DNA from: Microbacterium sp. Root166 | GTDB taxonomy: Bacteria; Actinomycetota; Actinomycetes; Actinomycetales; Microbacteriaceae | DNA: 64,000 nucleotides | NCBI RefSeq assembly: GCF_001427145.1 | Contig: NZ_LMGL01000001.1 | Coordinates: 881,225-945,224 of the forward strand | Reading direction: 5' to 3' | Part shown: piece after piece, positions 18,452-26,786 of the stretch | Position numbering within the stretch: position 1 is the first letter of the stretch | How the letters are laid out: every line of letters begins with the position of its first letter | The notes under the pieces: generated by a model | Database searches by the model: none | The model's input: only the letters and a program-made list of their open reading frames with translations | What the model was told of the DNA's origin: nothing | Program-made: the position numbers and the translations under genes

Positions 18452-19063
18452 ATGCCACGACTGCAGGCCGATGCCGACACGACGCTCTGGGTGGGCGTGA
18501 CCGAATCGCTCGGGTTCCGCGGCCGGCGCCACTGCAAGGCGGCGATCCGGATGCTGCTGTCCCAGGCCAACACCGCGATGGGCGCCCCCGAGCGTCCCGG
18601 CAGCGGAATGGCCGCGTGGGCGATGAGCCAGGCGGCTCCGCTGCTGATGCGCCGCGCTGCGGGCCGCGTGCTCGTGTGGGTGTGGAAGGCGGACCCGGAG
18701 CTCGTCGTGGTCATGGCCCAGGTGCAGGAGGCGACATCGCAGATGCGGGTCGCCCGGGCCATGATGCCGATGGAGTACGACGACACCGCGAGCTTCCGGA
18801 GCCCCTACCTCGGCGTGGGCGAGAAGCTCGAGATGCCGCTGCCGCCGGATCCGCGCACGCCGCCCTTCGCGACCTACACGTGGGACACCGGCACGCATTT
18901 CGTGACGGTCACCGCCGTCTGCCCCGACCGCGAGCGCTTCGGCACCGTGATCGGCTCGGTCGACGACCTCGCCCGCACGGTGCGGATCGTCGACGACCTC
19001 GCCGTCGGTCAGGCGCCCGGCGTGCTGCGCATCGAACCCGGCGGCAACGGAGGACCGGCATGA
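18452..19063 (+). CDS. conserved hypothetical protein coupled to LLM oxidoreductase
   Basis: A 203-residue protein I do not recognise. It is mixed in composition, without signal peptide or membrane span. Notable segments are SLGFRGRRHCKAAIRMLLSQ, RRAAGRVLVWVWKADPELVVVMAQVQ and a C-terminal part, TYTWDTGTHFVTVTAVCPD, that reads as a beta-rich domain. Its last bases overlap the start of the F420-type oxidoreductase (ATGA), so the two are translationally coupled. The divergent neighbour is a glycosyltransferase, with 109 bases between the starts. No function is proposed. Confidence 0.75.
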   Translation: MPRLQADADTTLWVGVTESLGFRGRRHCKAAIRMLLSQANTAMGAPERPGSGMAAWAMSQAAPLLMRRAAGRVLVWVWKADPELVVVMAQVQEATSQMRVARAMMPMEYDDTASFRSPYLGVGEKLEMPLPPDPRTPPFATYTWDTGTHFVTVTAVCPDRERFGTVIGSVDDLARTVRIVDDLAVGQAPGVLRIEPGGNGGPA

Positions 19064-19899
19064 CCGACGTGACCCACCCCGCCGACCACCGGCCCCTGCG
19101 CATCGGAGTGCAGCTCGCGCCGCAGCACGGCTCGTATGCGGCGTACCGCGACGCGGTGCTGCGCGCCGAGGACCTCGGCGTCGACGTCATCTTCAACTGG
19201 GACCACTTCTTCCCCCTCACCTCCCCCTTCGAGGCCGATCACTTCGAGGCATGGACGGTGCTCGCCGCGATCGCCGAGCAGACCGAACGGGTCGAGTTCG
19301 GCCCGCTGGTCAACTGCAGCTCGTACCGCAACGCCGACCTTCAGGCCGACATGGCCCGCACCGTCGACCACATCAGCGCCGGGCCCGACGGCACCGGCCG
19401 GCTGATCTTCGGCACCGGCTCGGGATGGGCCGAGCCGGACTACGTCGAGTACGGCTACGAGTTCGGCACCGTGGGCTCGCGGCTCGACGCACTGGCGGAC
19501 GACCTGGTGCGCATCCGCTCGCGCTGGGATCGGCTGAACCCTCCGCCCACCCGCAGGATCCCGATCCTCATCGGCGGCCAGGGCGAGCGCAAGACGCTGC
19601 GGCTGGTGGCCCAGCACGCCGACATCTGGCACACCTTCACCAAGCTCGACGACATGCCGCGCAAGATCGGCGTGATGCACGAGTGGTGCGCGAAGGAAGG
19701 CCGGGACCCCGCCGAGATCGAGCTGTCGAGCGGGTACACGATCCGCGGCTTCGGGCCTCTGACGGAGACGGATGCCCCGGCCCGCCTCTTCGAGCTCGGC
19801 TTCCGTCTGATCATCCCGGCCATCGACGGGCCCGACTACGATCTGTCCCCGCTGCATCCGCTGCTCGAGTGGCGGGACCGGGTGAACAGCGAGCGCTGA
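19060..19899 (+). CDS. LLM-class F420-dependent oxidoreductase
   Basis: A 279-residue luciferase-like TIM-barrel protein. It begins LRIGVQLAPQHGSYAAYRDAV and contains GVDVIFNWDHFFPL, GTGSGWAEPDYVEYG and IPILIGGQGERKTLRLVAQHAD, the usual segments of F420-dependent LLM reductases. The substrate is unknown. Start ATG 19060 overlaps the preceding gene. A copy of the 17-bp motif of the LAL island follows its stop and belongs to the next transcript. Confidence 0.87.
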   Translation: MTDVTHPADHRPLRIGVQLAPQHGSYAAYRDAVLRAEDLGVDVIFNWDHFFPLTSPFEADHFEAWTVLAAIAEQTERVEFGPLVNCSSYRNADLQADMARTVDHISAGPDGTGRLIFGTGSGWAEPDYVEYGYEFGTVGSRLDALADDLVRIRSRWDRLNPPPTRRIPILIGGQGERKTLRLVAQHADIWHTFTKLDDMPRKIGVMHEWCAKEGRDPAEIELSSGYTIRGFGPLTETDAPARLFELGFRLIIPAIDGPDYDLSPLHPLLEWRDRVNSER

Positions 19900-19904
19900 G
19901 CGAA

Positions 19905-19921
19905 TCATCCCCGAGGGGTGA
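19905..19921. promoter_or_regulatory. LAL-island 17-bp motif, copy 1
   Basis: TCATCCCCGAGGGGTGA fits TCAYCCC-N3-SGGGTGA, an inverted repeat with 7-base arms and a 3-base spacer, followed by CG. It lies 66 bases upstream of the small-protein gene at 19988. The same motif stands before 25638 and 25951. Binding by the LuxR/LAL regulator encoded at 22919-25510 is an inference. Confidence 0.6.
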
Positions 19922-19987
19922 CGGCATCCGCCGCCCTTTCCTCCACGCTGGGCTCTGACCATCTCGCAGTCCGCGCCAAGGAGGGCC

Positions 19988-20200
19988 ATGTCCGCTCACG
20001 TCGTGGAAGTGGTCGTCACGGGCCGGCTCGGACCCTCATTGATCGCGGCGCTCGACGGCTACGATGTGACGACCCGCGACGACGGGACGTCGAGCGTCAC
20101 CGGCATGGTCGCGGACCAGTCCGGACTGCGCGGACTGCTCGGCGTCTTCGACGATCTGAACATCGAAGTCGTGTCCGTCAACCGCGTGACCCCCGCCTAA
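19988..20200 (+). CDS. small protein paralogous to the one at 25638
   Basis: A 70-residue protein beginning MSAHVVEVVVTGRLGPSL. It aligns without gaps to the 72-residue product at 25638 with roughly 45 percent identity. Conserved blocks are VVEVVV, LIAALDG and VVSVN at the end. The alternation of strands and helices suggests a compact alpha/beta fold. It has no signal peptide, membrane span or cysteines. AAGGAGG stands before ATG 19988, and the 17-bp LAL-island motif lies 66 bases upstream. It is 11 bases upstream of the cardiolipin synthase start, so the two are one operon. Function unknown. Confidence 0.85.
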   Translation: MSAHVVEVVVTGRLGPSLIAALDGYDVTTRDDGTSSVTGMVADQSGLRGLLGVFDDLNIEVVSVNRVTPA

Positions 20201-20211
20201 GGAGCCAAGGC

Positions 20212-21690
20212 TTGCTAACCATCGCCGAATCGGGACCCTTCTGGCCGATCGTCCTGATCGCGGCCGTGGTCATCGACATCATGGCGCTCATCCTCGTGCC
20301 CCGCGGCGACCGCAAGCCCACGGCGGCCATGGCGTGGCTGCTGCTGATCCTCCTGCTGCCGTTCATCGGCATGCTGCTGTTCCTGCTGATCGGCAGCTTC
20401 CGCCTGCCGCAGAAGCGGCGCGACGAGCAGACGCGCATCAACGGCGTGATCCGCGACTCCGTCCACTCGCAGCACCTCGAGACCATGAGCGCGGACTGGC
20501 CACGCTGGTTCCAGCGCGTCGTCCAGCAGAACGAGGCGCTCACCGCGCTTCCGGCCAGCGAGGGCAACCGGGCGACGCTCCACGGCGACTACCAGGGATC
20601 GATCGACGCCATGGCGGCCGAGATCGACACGGCGACGACCTTCGTGAACGTCGAGTTCTTCATCGTCGCGTGGGACGACACCACGCGCGGCTTCTTCGCC
20701 GCCATGGAGCGCGCCGTCGCCCGCGGCGTGACGGTCCGCATGCTCATCGACTACGTCTCGACGCGCCGCCTCAAGAACTCCACCGCGACGCTCGCCGAGC
20801 TCGACCGCATCGGCGTGAAGTGGGAGTGGATGCTGCCGGTCATGCCTCTCAAGGGCAAGTACCAGCGCCCCGACCTGCGCAACCACCGCAAGATCGTCGT
20901 CGTGGACGGCCGCGTCGGATTCATGGGGTCGCAGAACCTGATCTCGCGCGATTACGACTCACCCAAGAACATCAAGCGCGGCCTGATGTGGCAGGAGCTG
21001 GTCACCCGGCTGAGTGGGCCCGCCGTGGCATCCCTCAACGCGGTCTTCCTGTCGGACTGGCTCATCGAGACGGGCGAGGACCTCCGTCCGGTGGCGCACG
21101 TGCCGGCCTCGCAGATCGAGCACTCCACGGCGGACGACGCCCTGCTGTGCCAGGTCGTGCCCAGCGGCCCCGGCTACCCGACCGAGAACAACCTGCGGCT
21201 CTTCCTCTCGCTCATCTACGGCGCGACCGAGAAGGTCATCATCACGAGCCCGTACTTCGTCCCCGACGAGGCGATGGTCTACGCGATCACGACCGCCTGC
21301 CAGCGCGGCCTCGAGGTGCAGCTGTTCGTGTCCGAGATCGGCGACCAGGGCCTGGTCTACCACGCGCAGCGCTCGTACTACACGCCGCTGCTCGAGGCCG
21401 GGGTGCGGATCTTCATGTACCCGCCGCCGTACATCCTGCACGCCAAGCACTTCTCGATCGACGACGACATCGCCGTGATCGGCTCGAGCAACATGGACAT
21501 CCGGTCGTTCAGCCTCAACAGCGAGGTCTCGATGCTGGTGCGCGGCGAGTCCTTCGTCGCCGCGATGCGCGAGGTCGAGCAGGGCTACCGCGACGCCGGC
21601 CGCGAGCTCACTCTCGAGGAGTGGCGCAACCAGCCGAACAAGGCGACCTTCCTCGACGGGCTCGCGCGCCTGACCTCCGCCCTGAACTGA
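20212..21690 (+). CDS. cls: cardiolipin synthase (phospholipase D superfamily)
   Basis: A 492-residue membrane enzyme that condenses two phosphatidylglycerols into cardiolipin. The N-terminus has two membrane spans in a PLDc_N-type region (about residues 10-60). Two HKD motifs follow: HRKIVVVDGRVGFMGSQN near residue 225 and HAKHFSIDDDIAVIGSSN near 410. The start is TTG 20212, supported by GGAG eight bases upstream and by the hydrophobic N-terminus; no better ATG exists. It is the second gene of a two-gene unit behind a copy of the LAL-island motif, which ties membrane lipid remodelling to that regulator by inference. Confidence 0.93.
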   Translation: MLTIAESGPFWPIVLIAAVVIDIMALILVPRGDRKPTAAMAWLLLILLLPFIGMLLFLLIGSFRLPQKRRDEQTRINGVIRDSVHSQHLETMSADWPRWFQRVVQQNEALTALPASEGNRATLHGDYQGSIDAMAAEIDTATTFVNVEFFIVAWDDTTRGFFAAMERAVARGVTVRMLIDYVSTRRLKNSTATLAELDRIGVKWEWMLPVMPLKGKYQRPDLRNHRKIVVVDGRVGFMGSQNLISRDYDSPKNIKRGLMWQELVTRLSGPAVASLNAVFLSDWLIETGEDLRPVAHVPASQIEHSTADDALLCQVVPSGPGYPTENNLRLFLSLIYGATEKVIITSPYFVPDEAMVYAITTACQRGLEVQLFVSEIGDQGLVYHAQRSYYTPLLEAGVRIFMYPPPYILHAKHFSIDDDIAVIGSSNMDIRSFSLNSEVSMLVRGESFVAAMREVEQGYRDAGRELTLEEWRNQPNKATFLDGLARLTSALN

Positions 21691-21708
21691 CCCCCGCGGG
21701 AGGGGTCA
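21688..21708. terminator. compact convergent hairpin over both stop codons
   Basis: Arms TGACCCC (21688-21694) and GGGGTCA (21702-21708) are perfectly complementary with a 7-base loop. The arms contain the TGA stop of the cardiolipin synthase and the stop of the AI-2E permease on the other strand. It probably acts as a terminator for both strands; no T tract is present. Confidence 0.5.
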
Positions 21709-22884
21709 GACCTTGAGGTCCTGCTTCGGCACGACGACCTCGCGGATGATCAGGAGGATCGAGGCCATCACCGGCAGCGCCACCAGCACGCCGATGATGC
21801 CCATGAGCGCCCCGCCGACGAGTGCGCCGATCAGCACCAGCGCGGCCGGGATGGCGACCTGCTTGTTCATCACCCGCGGACTGACGACGTACGACTCGAT
21901 CTGGATGTAGATCAGGTAGCAGACGGCGAAGATCAGTGCGGGAACCGGCCCGGTGAAGAGCGCGACACCGGTGCCGATCACGAGGAAGATGACCGAGCCG
22001 AACAACGGGATGAGGGTGACGACGAAGGCGATCGTCGCCATCAGCGCCGGGAAGGGCAGCCGGATCGCGATGTGCAGGACGAAGACGACGCCCGCGTTGA
22101 TCGCGGCGAGGATGACGGAGCCGATGAGCGCTCCGCCCACCGAGTCGGTGATCCGCTCCGTCATGCTGCTCAGCCGGGGCCGGCTGTGCGCAGGCGCCAA
22201 TGAGTAGAACGCCGCCTTGATGCCCGACAGCGACGCCAAGAAGTAGAGCGTGAGCGCCACCACGATGAAGGATGCCGTGATGGCGCTGATGATCCCGATG
22301 CCCACGGCGAGCACGCCACCGCTCACGGCGGCGATGGTCGCCGGACTCGACACCCAGTCGGCGAGCTGATGCATTGCATCGAGGATGGCTCCCTGCGCGT
22401 CGCGGTCGAGCGTGGCGAACCATTCGGTGTCGGGGATGCCGATGATCGCCTCCGGGATCGCCTCGACGAACTCGCCGATCTGCGCCAGCACCGGAGGAAG
22501 CACCCAAATGAGGAAGGCGGCGAAGAGCAGGATGAATCCGCCGAAGACGATGACGATCGCCACGCCCCGCTTCATCCCCTGGCGCTCGAGTCGCCGCACG
22601 ATCGGGTCCAGCCCGACGGCGAGGAACATCGCCAGGACGATGTAGACGAGGATCGTCGAGATCGATCCGAGCGCGCTCGCGAGGATGAGGGCGCCGATCA
22701 CGCCGATCGTCGTCAGGAACCCGAGCGCGAGCGGCTTGTCCAGCATCGCGAGGACGCCGACGAACCTGCCCGGCCGGGCGACGAGGGGATCGGGAGCCAT
22801 GGGCGCCTCGACGAGCGGAGCCGCGGCATCCGTCCCGTCCGCGTCGTGCGGATCCTGGGTACCCCCGACGGCGTGTTCGGTCAT
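21706..22884 (-). CDS. AI-2E family permease (PerM-like)
   Basis: A 392-residue membrane protein of the AI-2E/PerM family. After a ~45-residue acidic cytosolic tail it has paired N-terminal spans, a central soluble loop (about residues 110-200; ILDAMHQLADW) and four or more C-terminal spans with the typical segment TLIPLFGSVIFLVIGTGVALF. Known members export small molecules or act in Na+/H+ exchange; the substrate here is unknown. ATG 22884 is chosen. It lacks a clear ribosome binding site, and a CATCAT hexamer at 22896-22891 would place transcription near the start codon, so a leaderless mRNA is possible. It lies 34 bases after the LAL regulator gene on the same strand. Confidence 0.87.
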   Translation of the reverse strand: MTEHAVGGTQDPHDADGTDAAAPLVEAPMAPDPLVARPGRFVGVLAMLDKPLALGFLTTIGVIGALILASALGSISTILVYIVLAMFLAVGLDPIVRRLERQGMKRGVAIVIVFGGFILLFAAFLIWVLPPVLAQIGEFVEAIPEAIIGIPDTEWFATLDRDAQGAILDAMHQLADWVSSPATIAAVSGGVLAVGIGIISAITASFIVVALTLYFLASLSGIKAAFYSLAPAHSRPRLSSMTERITDSVGGALIGSVILAAINAGVVFVLHIAIRLPFPALMATIAFVVTLIPLFGSVIFLVIGTGVALFTGPVPALIFAVCYLIYIQIESYVVSPRVMNKQVAIPAALVLIGALVGGALMGIIGVLVALPVMASILLIIREVVVPKQDLKV

Positions 22885-22918
22885 GTCGTCATGATGTCCG
22901 GGCGGCGAGGGCGCGACG

Positions 22919-22935
22919 TCACCCCACGCGGGCGA
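22919..22935. promoter_or_regulatory. LAL-island 17-bp motif, copy 4 (one mismatch)
   Basis: TCACCCCACGCGGGCGA fits TCAYCCC-N3-SGGGTGA except for one base. Read on the minus strand it ends GGGGTGACG, in the same orientation as the other copies, 34 bases before the AI-2E permease start. Its TGA is also the stop codon of the LAL regulator gene, so part of the match could come from coding constraint. Confidence 0.4.
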
Positions 22936-25510
22936 TCTCCTTGGCGTCGATGAGGCCGAGCTCCACGGCCCGCTCGATCGCGGCATCCCGGCCCGACACG
23001 CCCAGCTTGCGGTAGATGTGCCCGAGGTGCGTCTTGACGGTGTTCGTCGACACGAAGCAGCGCACCGCGATGTCGGCGATCGTCAGCCGGCTCGGCAGGA
23101 AGGCCAGCAGCTCCAGCTCGCGAGGCGTGAGGTCGTCGATGAGGCGCCTGCTGCGGACCACGACCCCGGAGCGGGTGCGGGCGACCACGAGCCGGCTGAA
23201 CTCGGTGCGCGGCCCGACGAGCTCCTCGATGAGGTCGGCGACGACAGGACCCGACCGCATGAACGGGTCGATGATCCCCTCGGGTCCCGCGATCGCGAGG
23301 GCGTTCTCGAGGTGGTCTCGGGCGCGCGGCCGGCGATTCTCGAGCGCCGACAGCCAGCCCAGAAGGATCTCGAACTCGATCGAGGCTAGCGGATGGAGGG
23401 CGTCCGGCTCGAAGCGCAGCTGTCCGAGGCGAGCGCGGGCGGCGGCGGGCTGACCCAGCGTGAGCAGCGCGGCGACCTCTTCGAAGGCGATCGGCGACCA
23501 CGGTCCGGGCGGAGCTCCGGAGGGGACCCCGGGCGTGCCCTCGAGTCGCGCCCTGCGCATCGCGAGCGCCGCCAGTGCCCGACGGATGAGCGGCGGCGGC
23601 GGACCCGCCGGCTCGACCGACTTCTCGACCCGGTCGGCCGCGGGATCGGCGAGCAGGGAGACCAGGTGCGCGACCCACATGAGCTGCGTCCGCTGGTTCG
23701 CGGACGCACGGAGCTCGCCCTCGGCCAGCGAGATGGCTCCCACGTCGGGCTCGCCGCGCTGGATCGCGACCAGCGCGCGGGCGAGGTAGGCATCGGCGGG
23801 AGCCGGATGGGCGAGCAGGCCGGATTCCCGCGCCATGCCGAGCGCTTCGTCCGCACGGCTCGCGGCGGCCGTCAGCCGACCCGTCAGCGCGTCGGTGAGC
23901 GCGATGCTGCCGAGCAGGTGGACCCGGAACGGGCTGTACGCGAAGGCGCTCGATGTGGCCGTCGCCGCGAATGCCGCGCGTGCCTGGTCGAAGTCGCCGA
24001 GGAAGAGGTGGGCACGGCCCATCGATCCCTGCGCGAGGTAGGTCAGCAGAGGCCGGGCGGTCAGGCCGAGCAGGTCGGGCGGCTCGGCATCCGGATGCTC
24101 GGCCAGCAGCGCGACGGCCTCCTGGGCGGCGTGGAGGAAGGCCTCCGGGTAGGGCCGGAACTGCACGCACGCCGCCAGGAACGCCAGCGCGACCTGCCGC
24201 TGGCCGATGGAGAGCGTGTCGCCGGCGAGGAGGGCCCGGATGGTGTCGACGGCGACCATCCCCCGCCCGCTCATCCCCGCGGCGATCGCACGCAGCAGCT
24301 CGACGTCGGGATCGGTCGCGCGGATCTCGACCGGCACGCGGTCCAGCCACTGCGCGAGCGCGGTGGCCCGCACCTCCTCGAAGACCTCGCGGCCGCTCGC
24401 GAGCACGTGTGCCATCACGCGCTCCCAGCGCCGCGCGCGGATGAGGTACTCCACGGCGTCCTGAGCGTCACCCTCGCCGAGGAACCAGTCCGCCGCGGCC
24501 TCGAGCAGCCGGGGCTCCGCATGGGAGTCGGCGGCCCGCAGCCGGTAGCGCAGGAGGTCGCGGAAGAGCCGGTGGAAGCGATACCAGCCGGGCCGCTCCG
24601 GCACGGCGACGAGGAACATCGAGTCTCGCTCGAGCCCGGCGATGAACGCGGCGCCGTCGACTCCGGCGACGGCCTCGGCCAGTCCCGCGCAGATCTCGTC
24701 GAGCACCGCCAGCCGGATCAGCGCGTCGCGCCGTTCGGGCTCGAGGGCGTCCAGCACCTCCTCGCTGAGGTAGTCGACGACCAGCCGGTCGGTGTCGGCG
24801 AACGTGTCCACGGTGCGTTCGGGGTCGGTCGAGAACCGCAGGGTGAGCGCCGTCAGCTGCACGCCGACCGCCCAGCCCTCCGTCCTGGCGGTCACCGCGG
24901 CGACGGCCCTCTCGGTCACGCGCTTGCCGGCGATCCGCTCGATCACGCGAGCCGTGGTGGCGTCGTCGAACGCGAGCTCGCGCTGCCGGATCTCGATGAG
25001 CCCGTGCTCCAGCCGGTGGCGGCTCCACCCGAGCTGCAGGTCCACGCGCGACGAGAAGACGGCGTGCGCATTCTCGGGCAGGAGGTCCACGAGACGCCAC
25101 AGATCGGCCAGCAGCGGCGTGCCCGAGATGCGGTCGAGGTCATCGAAGACGAGGACGACGGTGCCGGCATCCGCGAGCCCTCCGGCCAGATCCTCGAGGA
25201 AGGCCTCGCCGAGACGACGCTCCGAGGCCTCGACGGGAGTGGCGGGAGCGCGGAAGCCGGGGGCGACTGCACGGATGCCGGAGACCAGGCGCACCGCGAA
25301 CGCGAGGGGCTCATCGTCGGCAGAGGTGATGTCGAACCAGGCGACCGCGATGTCGGGGCGTGCCTGCGCCCACTGCGACAGCAGGACGCTCTTGCCGGCG
25401 CCGGCGGGGGCGACGATGAGCGACAGCGGCGCGGACGTGCCGGTGTCGAGTTGCTTCCGCAGCGCCGGCCGATCGACAGCGTGCGGAGGGATCCTACGTA
25501 CTTCCCTCAC
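22919..25510 (-). CDS. LAL/MalT-type LuxR regulator
   Basis: An 863-residue ATP-dependent transcription activator. Walker A APAGAGKS lies at residues 34-41 and Walker B-like LVFDDLDRI near 120. A long helical, TPR-like middle follows (about 350-780). The C-terminal LuxR helix-turn-helix has LTPRELELLAFLPSRLTIADIA and VSTNTVKTHLGHIYRKLGV. Such proteins sense a ligand or partner through the middle region and activate stress or catabolic genes. The start is GTG 25510 with GGGAGG upstream. It is divergent from the small-protein gene at 25638, with a copy of the 17-bp motif between, so it is the natural candidate to bind that motif. Confidence 0.92.
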   Translation of the reverse strand: MREVRRIPPHAVDRPALRKQLDTGTSAPLSLIVAPAGAGKSVLLSQWAQARPDIAVAWFDITSADDEPLAFAVRLVSGIRAVAPGFRAPATPVEASERRLGEAFLEDLAGGLADAGTVVLVFDDLDRISGTPLLADLWRLVDLLPENAHAVFSSRVDLQLGWSRHRLEHGLIEIRQRELAFDDATTARVIERIAGKRVTERAVAAVTARTEGWAVGVQLTALTLRFSTDPERTVDTFADTDRLVVDYLSEEVLDALEPERRDALIRLAVLDEICAGLAEAVAGVDGAAFIAGLERDSMFLVAVPERPGWYRFHRLFRDLLRYRLRAADSHAEPRLLEAAADWFLGEGDAQDAVEYLIRARRWERVMAHVLASGREVFEEVRATALAQWLDRVPVEIRATDPDVELLRAIAAGMSGRGMVAVDTIRALLAGDTLSIGQRQVALAFLAACVQFRPYPEAFLHAAQEAVALLAEHPDAEPPDLLGLTARPLLTYLAQGSMGRAHLFLGDFDQARAAFAATATSSAFAYSPFRVHLLGSIALTDALTGRLTAAASRADEALGMARESGLLAHPAPADAYLARALVAIQRGEPDVGAISLAEGELRASANQRTQLMWVAHLVSLLADPAADRVEKSVEPAGPPPPLIRRALAALAMRRARLEGTPGVPSGAPPGPWSPIAFEEVAALLTLGQPAAARARLGQLRFEPDALHPLASIEFEILLGWLSALENRRPRARDHLENALAIAGPEGIIDPFMRSGPVVADLIEELVGPRTEFSRLVVARTRSGVVVRSRRLIDDLTPRELELLAFLPSRLTIADIAVRCFVSTNTVKTHLGHIYRKLGVSGRDAAIERAVELGLIDAKEIARVG

Positions 25511-25549
25511 GGAGAGCCTCCCAGGCGAGCGGGCGTGAGCTCGGGGGAA

Positions 25550-25566
25550 TCATCCCACAGGGGTGA
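25550..25566. promoter_or_regulatory. LAL-island 17-bp motif, copy 2
   Basis: TCATCCCACAGGGGTGA fits TCAYCCC-N3-SGGGTGA and is followed by CG. It lies in the divergent region between the LAL regulator (start 25510) and the small-protein gene (start 25638). A CATAAT hexamer at 25590-25595 could be the -10 element of the rightward promoter. Confidence 0.6.
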
Positions 25567-25637
25567 CGTCACCGCGAGAAGGAGGCCGTCATAATGTGCG
25601 GCACCCGCACGGCGCGAGCACCGCACGAGGAGGTGCC

Positions 25638-25856
25638 ATGAACGATCAGATCGTCGAGATCGTGGTCGGCGGTCCGCTCGATCCCGAGCTCATCGCGGCT
25701 CTCGACGGGTTCGAGATCGCTCCTGCCGCGGACGGCTGCACCAGCATGGTCGGCGCCATCCCGGATCAGGCGAAGCTGCTGGGACTGATCGAGATGCTGG
25801 ACGAGCGGCACGTCGATGTGGTGTCGGTCAACTTCCTCACCGACGACGCGGCGTGA
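25638..25856 (+). CDS. small protein paralogous to the one at 19988
   Basis: A 72-residue protein beginning MNDQIVEIVVGGPLDPEL and ending VDVVSVNFLTDDAA. It aligns end to end with the 70-residue product at 19988 (roughly 45 percent identity; shared LIAALDG, DG-x-[ST]S, DQ and VVSVN). It is acidic and probably soluble. GAGGAGG stands six bases before ATG 25638. It is divergent from the LAL regulator and 94 bases upstream of the PLDc_N/SHOCT gene, which has its own motif copy. Function unknown. Duplication next to and away from the regulator suggests a conserved part of the response. Confidence 0.85.
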   Translation: MNDQIVEIVVGGPLDPELIAALDGFEIAPAADGCTSMVGAIPDQAKLLGLIEMLDERHVDVVSVNFLTDDAA

Positions 25857-25859
25857 TTC

Positions 25860-25876
25860 TCACCCCGCACGGGTGA
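25860..25876. promoter_or_regulatory. LAL-island 17-bp motif, copy 3
   Basis: TCACCCCGCACGGGTGA fits TCAYCCC-N3-SGGGTGA; the outer TCACCC/GGGTGA arms are perfectly complementary. It is followed by CG and lies 74 bases before the PLDc_N/SHOCT gene. A CATACG hexamer at 25897-25902 may be a -10 element. Confidence 0.6.
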
Positions 25877-25950
25877 CGTCGCACCAGCGGCCGCCTCATA
25901 CGTTTTCGTTACGACGGACGTTCGGTCCGCCCTGACGATTGGCAGCGCAA

Positions 25951-26331
25951 ATGGATCTCTGGAGTTTGGTCGCCTGGTTCTTCTGGGTCTTCGTTTTCGT
26001 GGCGTACCTGATGGTGCTGTTCTCGATCCTCGGCGACCTGTTCCGCGACCACACGCTGGGCGGCGGCTGGAAGGCGGTGTGGATCATCTTCCTGATCTTC
26101 GTGCCGTTCCTCACCGCGCTGGTCTACCTCATCGCCCGCGGCTCGGGCATGCAGAAGCGCTCGGTCGAGCAGTACGCCGAGCTGCGCAAGCAGCAGGACG
26201 CGTACATCCGCACGGCCGCCGGCTCGTCCAGCCCGACGGACGACATCGCCAAGGCCAAGAGCCTGCTCGACTCCGGCGCGATCTCCGACGCCGAGTTCAC
26301 CGCACTGAAGACCAAGGCACTCGCGGGCTGA
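25951..26331 (+). CDS. PLDc_N membrane protein with SHOCT domain
   Basis: A 126-residue protein. The N-terminal ~65 residues form two membrane spans of the PLDc_N type (LWSLVAWFFWVFVFVAYLMV and WKAVWIIFLIFVPFLTALVY) with the basic turn expected at the membrane face. The C-terminal ~30 residues are a SHOCT domain, DDIAKAKSLLDSGAISDAEF. The pairing is common in small actinobacterial envelope proteins of unknown role. The start is ATG 25951; TTG 25939 in frame is an unlikely alternative. First gene of a three-gene unit with DUF6325 and a second SHOCT protein, preceded by a copy of the 17-bp motif. Confidence 0.85.
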   Translation: MDLWSLVAWFFWVFVFVAYLMVLFSILGDLFRDHTLGGGWKAVWIIFLIFVPFLTALVYLIARGSGMQKRSVEQYAELRKQQDAYIRTAAGSSSPTDDIAKAKSLLDSGAISDAEFTALKTKALAG

Positions 26332-26355
26332 GGCCCGCAGGAGGAGGATGACGAC

Positions 26356-26775
26356 ATGACGACATTCGATTACGGCCCGATCGAGTTCTACGCGATCGCC
26401 TTCGACGGCGACAAGCCCGGCCCGGGAGTGCTCCAGGCGATCGACGACCTGGTGGCTTCTGGCACGGTCAACGTTCTCGACCTGGTGTACGCCACCCGCT
26501 CCCCCGAGGGCGAACTGACGGTGGTGGAGCTGTCCGACACGACCGACGACGCCGGCGTCCCCGCCCTCGACCTCGCCGGCCTGGCGGGAGTCGAGGACAT
26601 CGAGGTGCTGGCCGAGAACGTTCCCCCGGGAGCATCCGCGGCGATCCTGGTCGTCGAACTGCTGTGGGCGAAGTCGTTCGCCGCCGCTCTCTACGATGCG
26701 GGCGGTGCGGTGATCGCCCGTGAAACCATCCCGGCGCCGATCGTGAACGCTTTCCTCGCCGAGAACGTCGACTGA
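26356..26775 (+). CDS. DUF6325 family protein
   Basis: A 139-residue acidic protein matching DUF6325 as I know it (opening FDYGPIEFYAIAFDGDKPG, a VLDLVYATRSPEG strand pair, then an alanine-rich helix with VVELLWAKSFAAALYDAGG). The fold is probably a compact alpha/beta sandwich related to DUF1269-type proteins. It is followed 11 bases later by a SHOCT protein and preceded by PLDc_N/SHOCT, a set I recall as recurring in actinobacteria. AGGAGGAGG precedes ATG 26356. Biochemical function is unknown; the neighbours suggest a membrane-linked stress role. Confidence 0.82.
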   Translation: MTTFDYGPIEFYAIAFDGDKPGPGVLQAIDDLVASGTVNVLDLVYATRSPEGELTVVELSDTTDDAGVPALDLAGLAGVEDIEVLAENVPPGASAAILVVELLWAKSFAAALYDAGGAVIARETIPAPIVNAFLAENVD

Positions 26776-26786
26776 AGGAGACAGAC

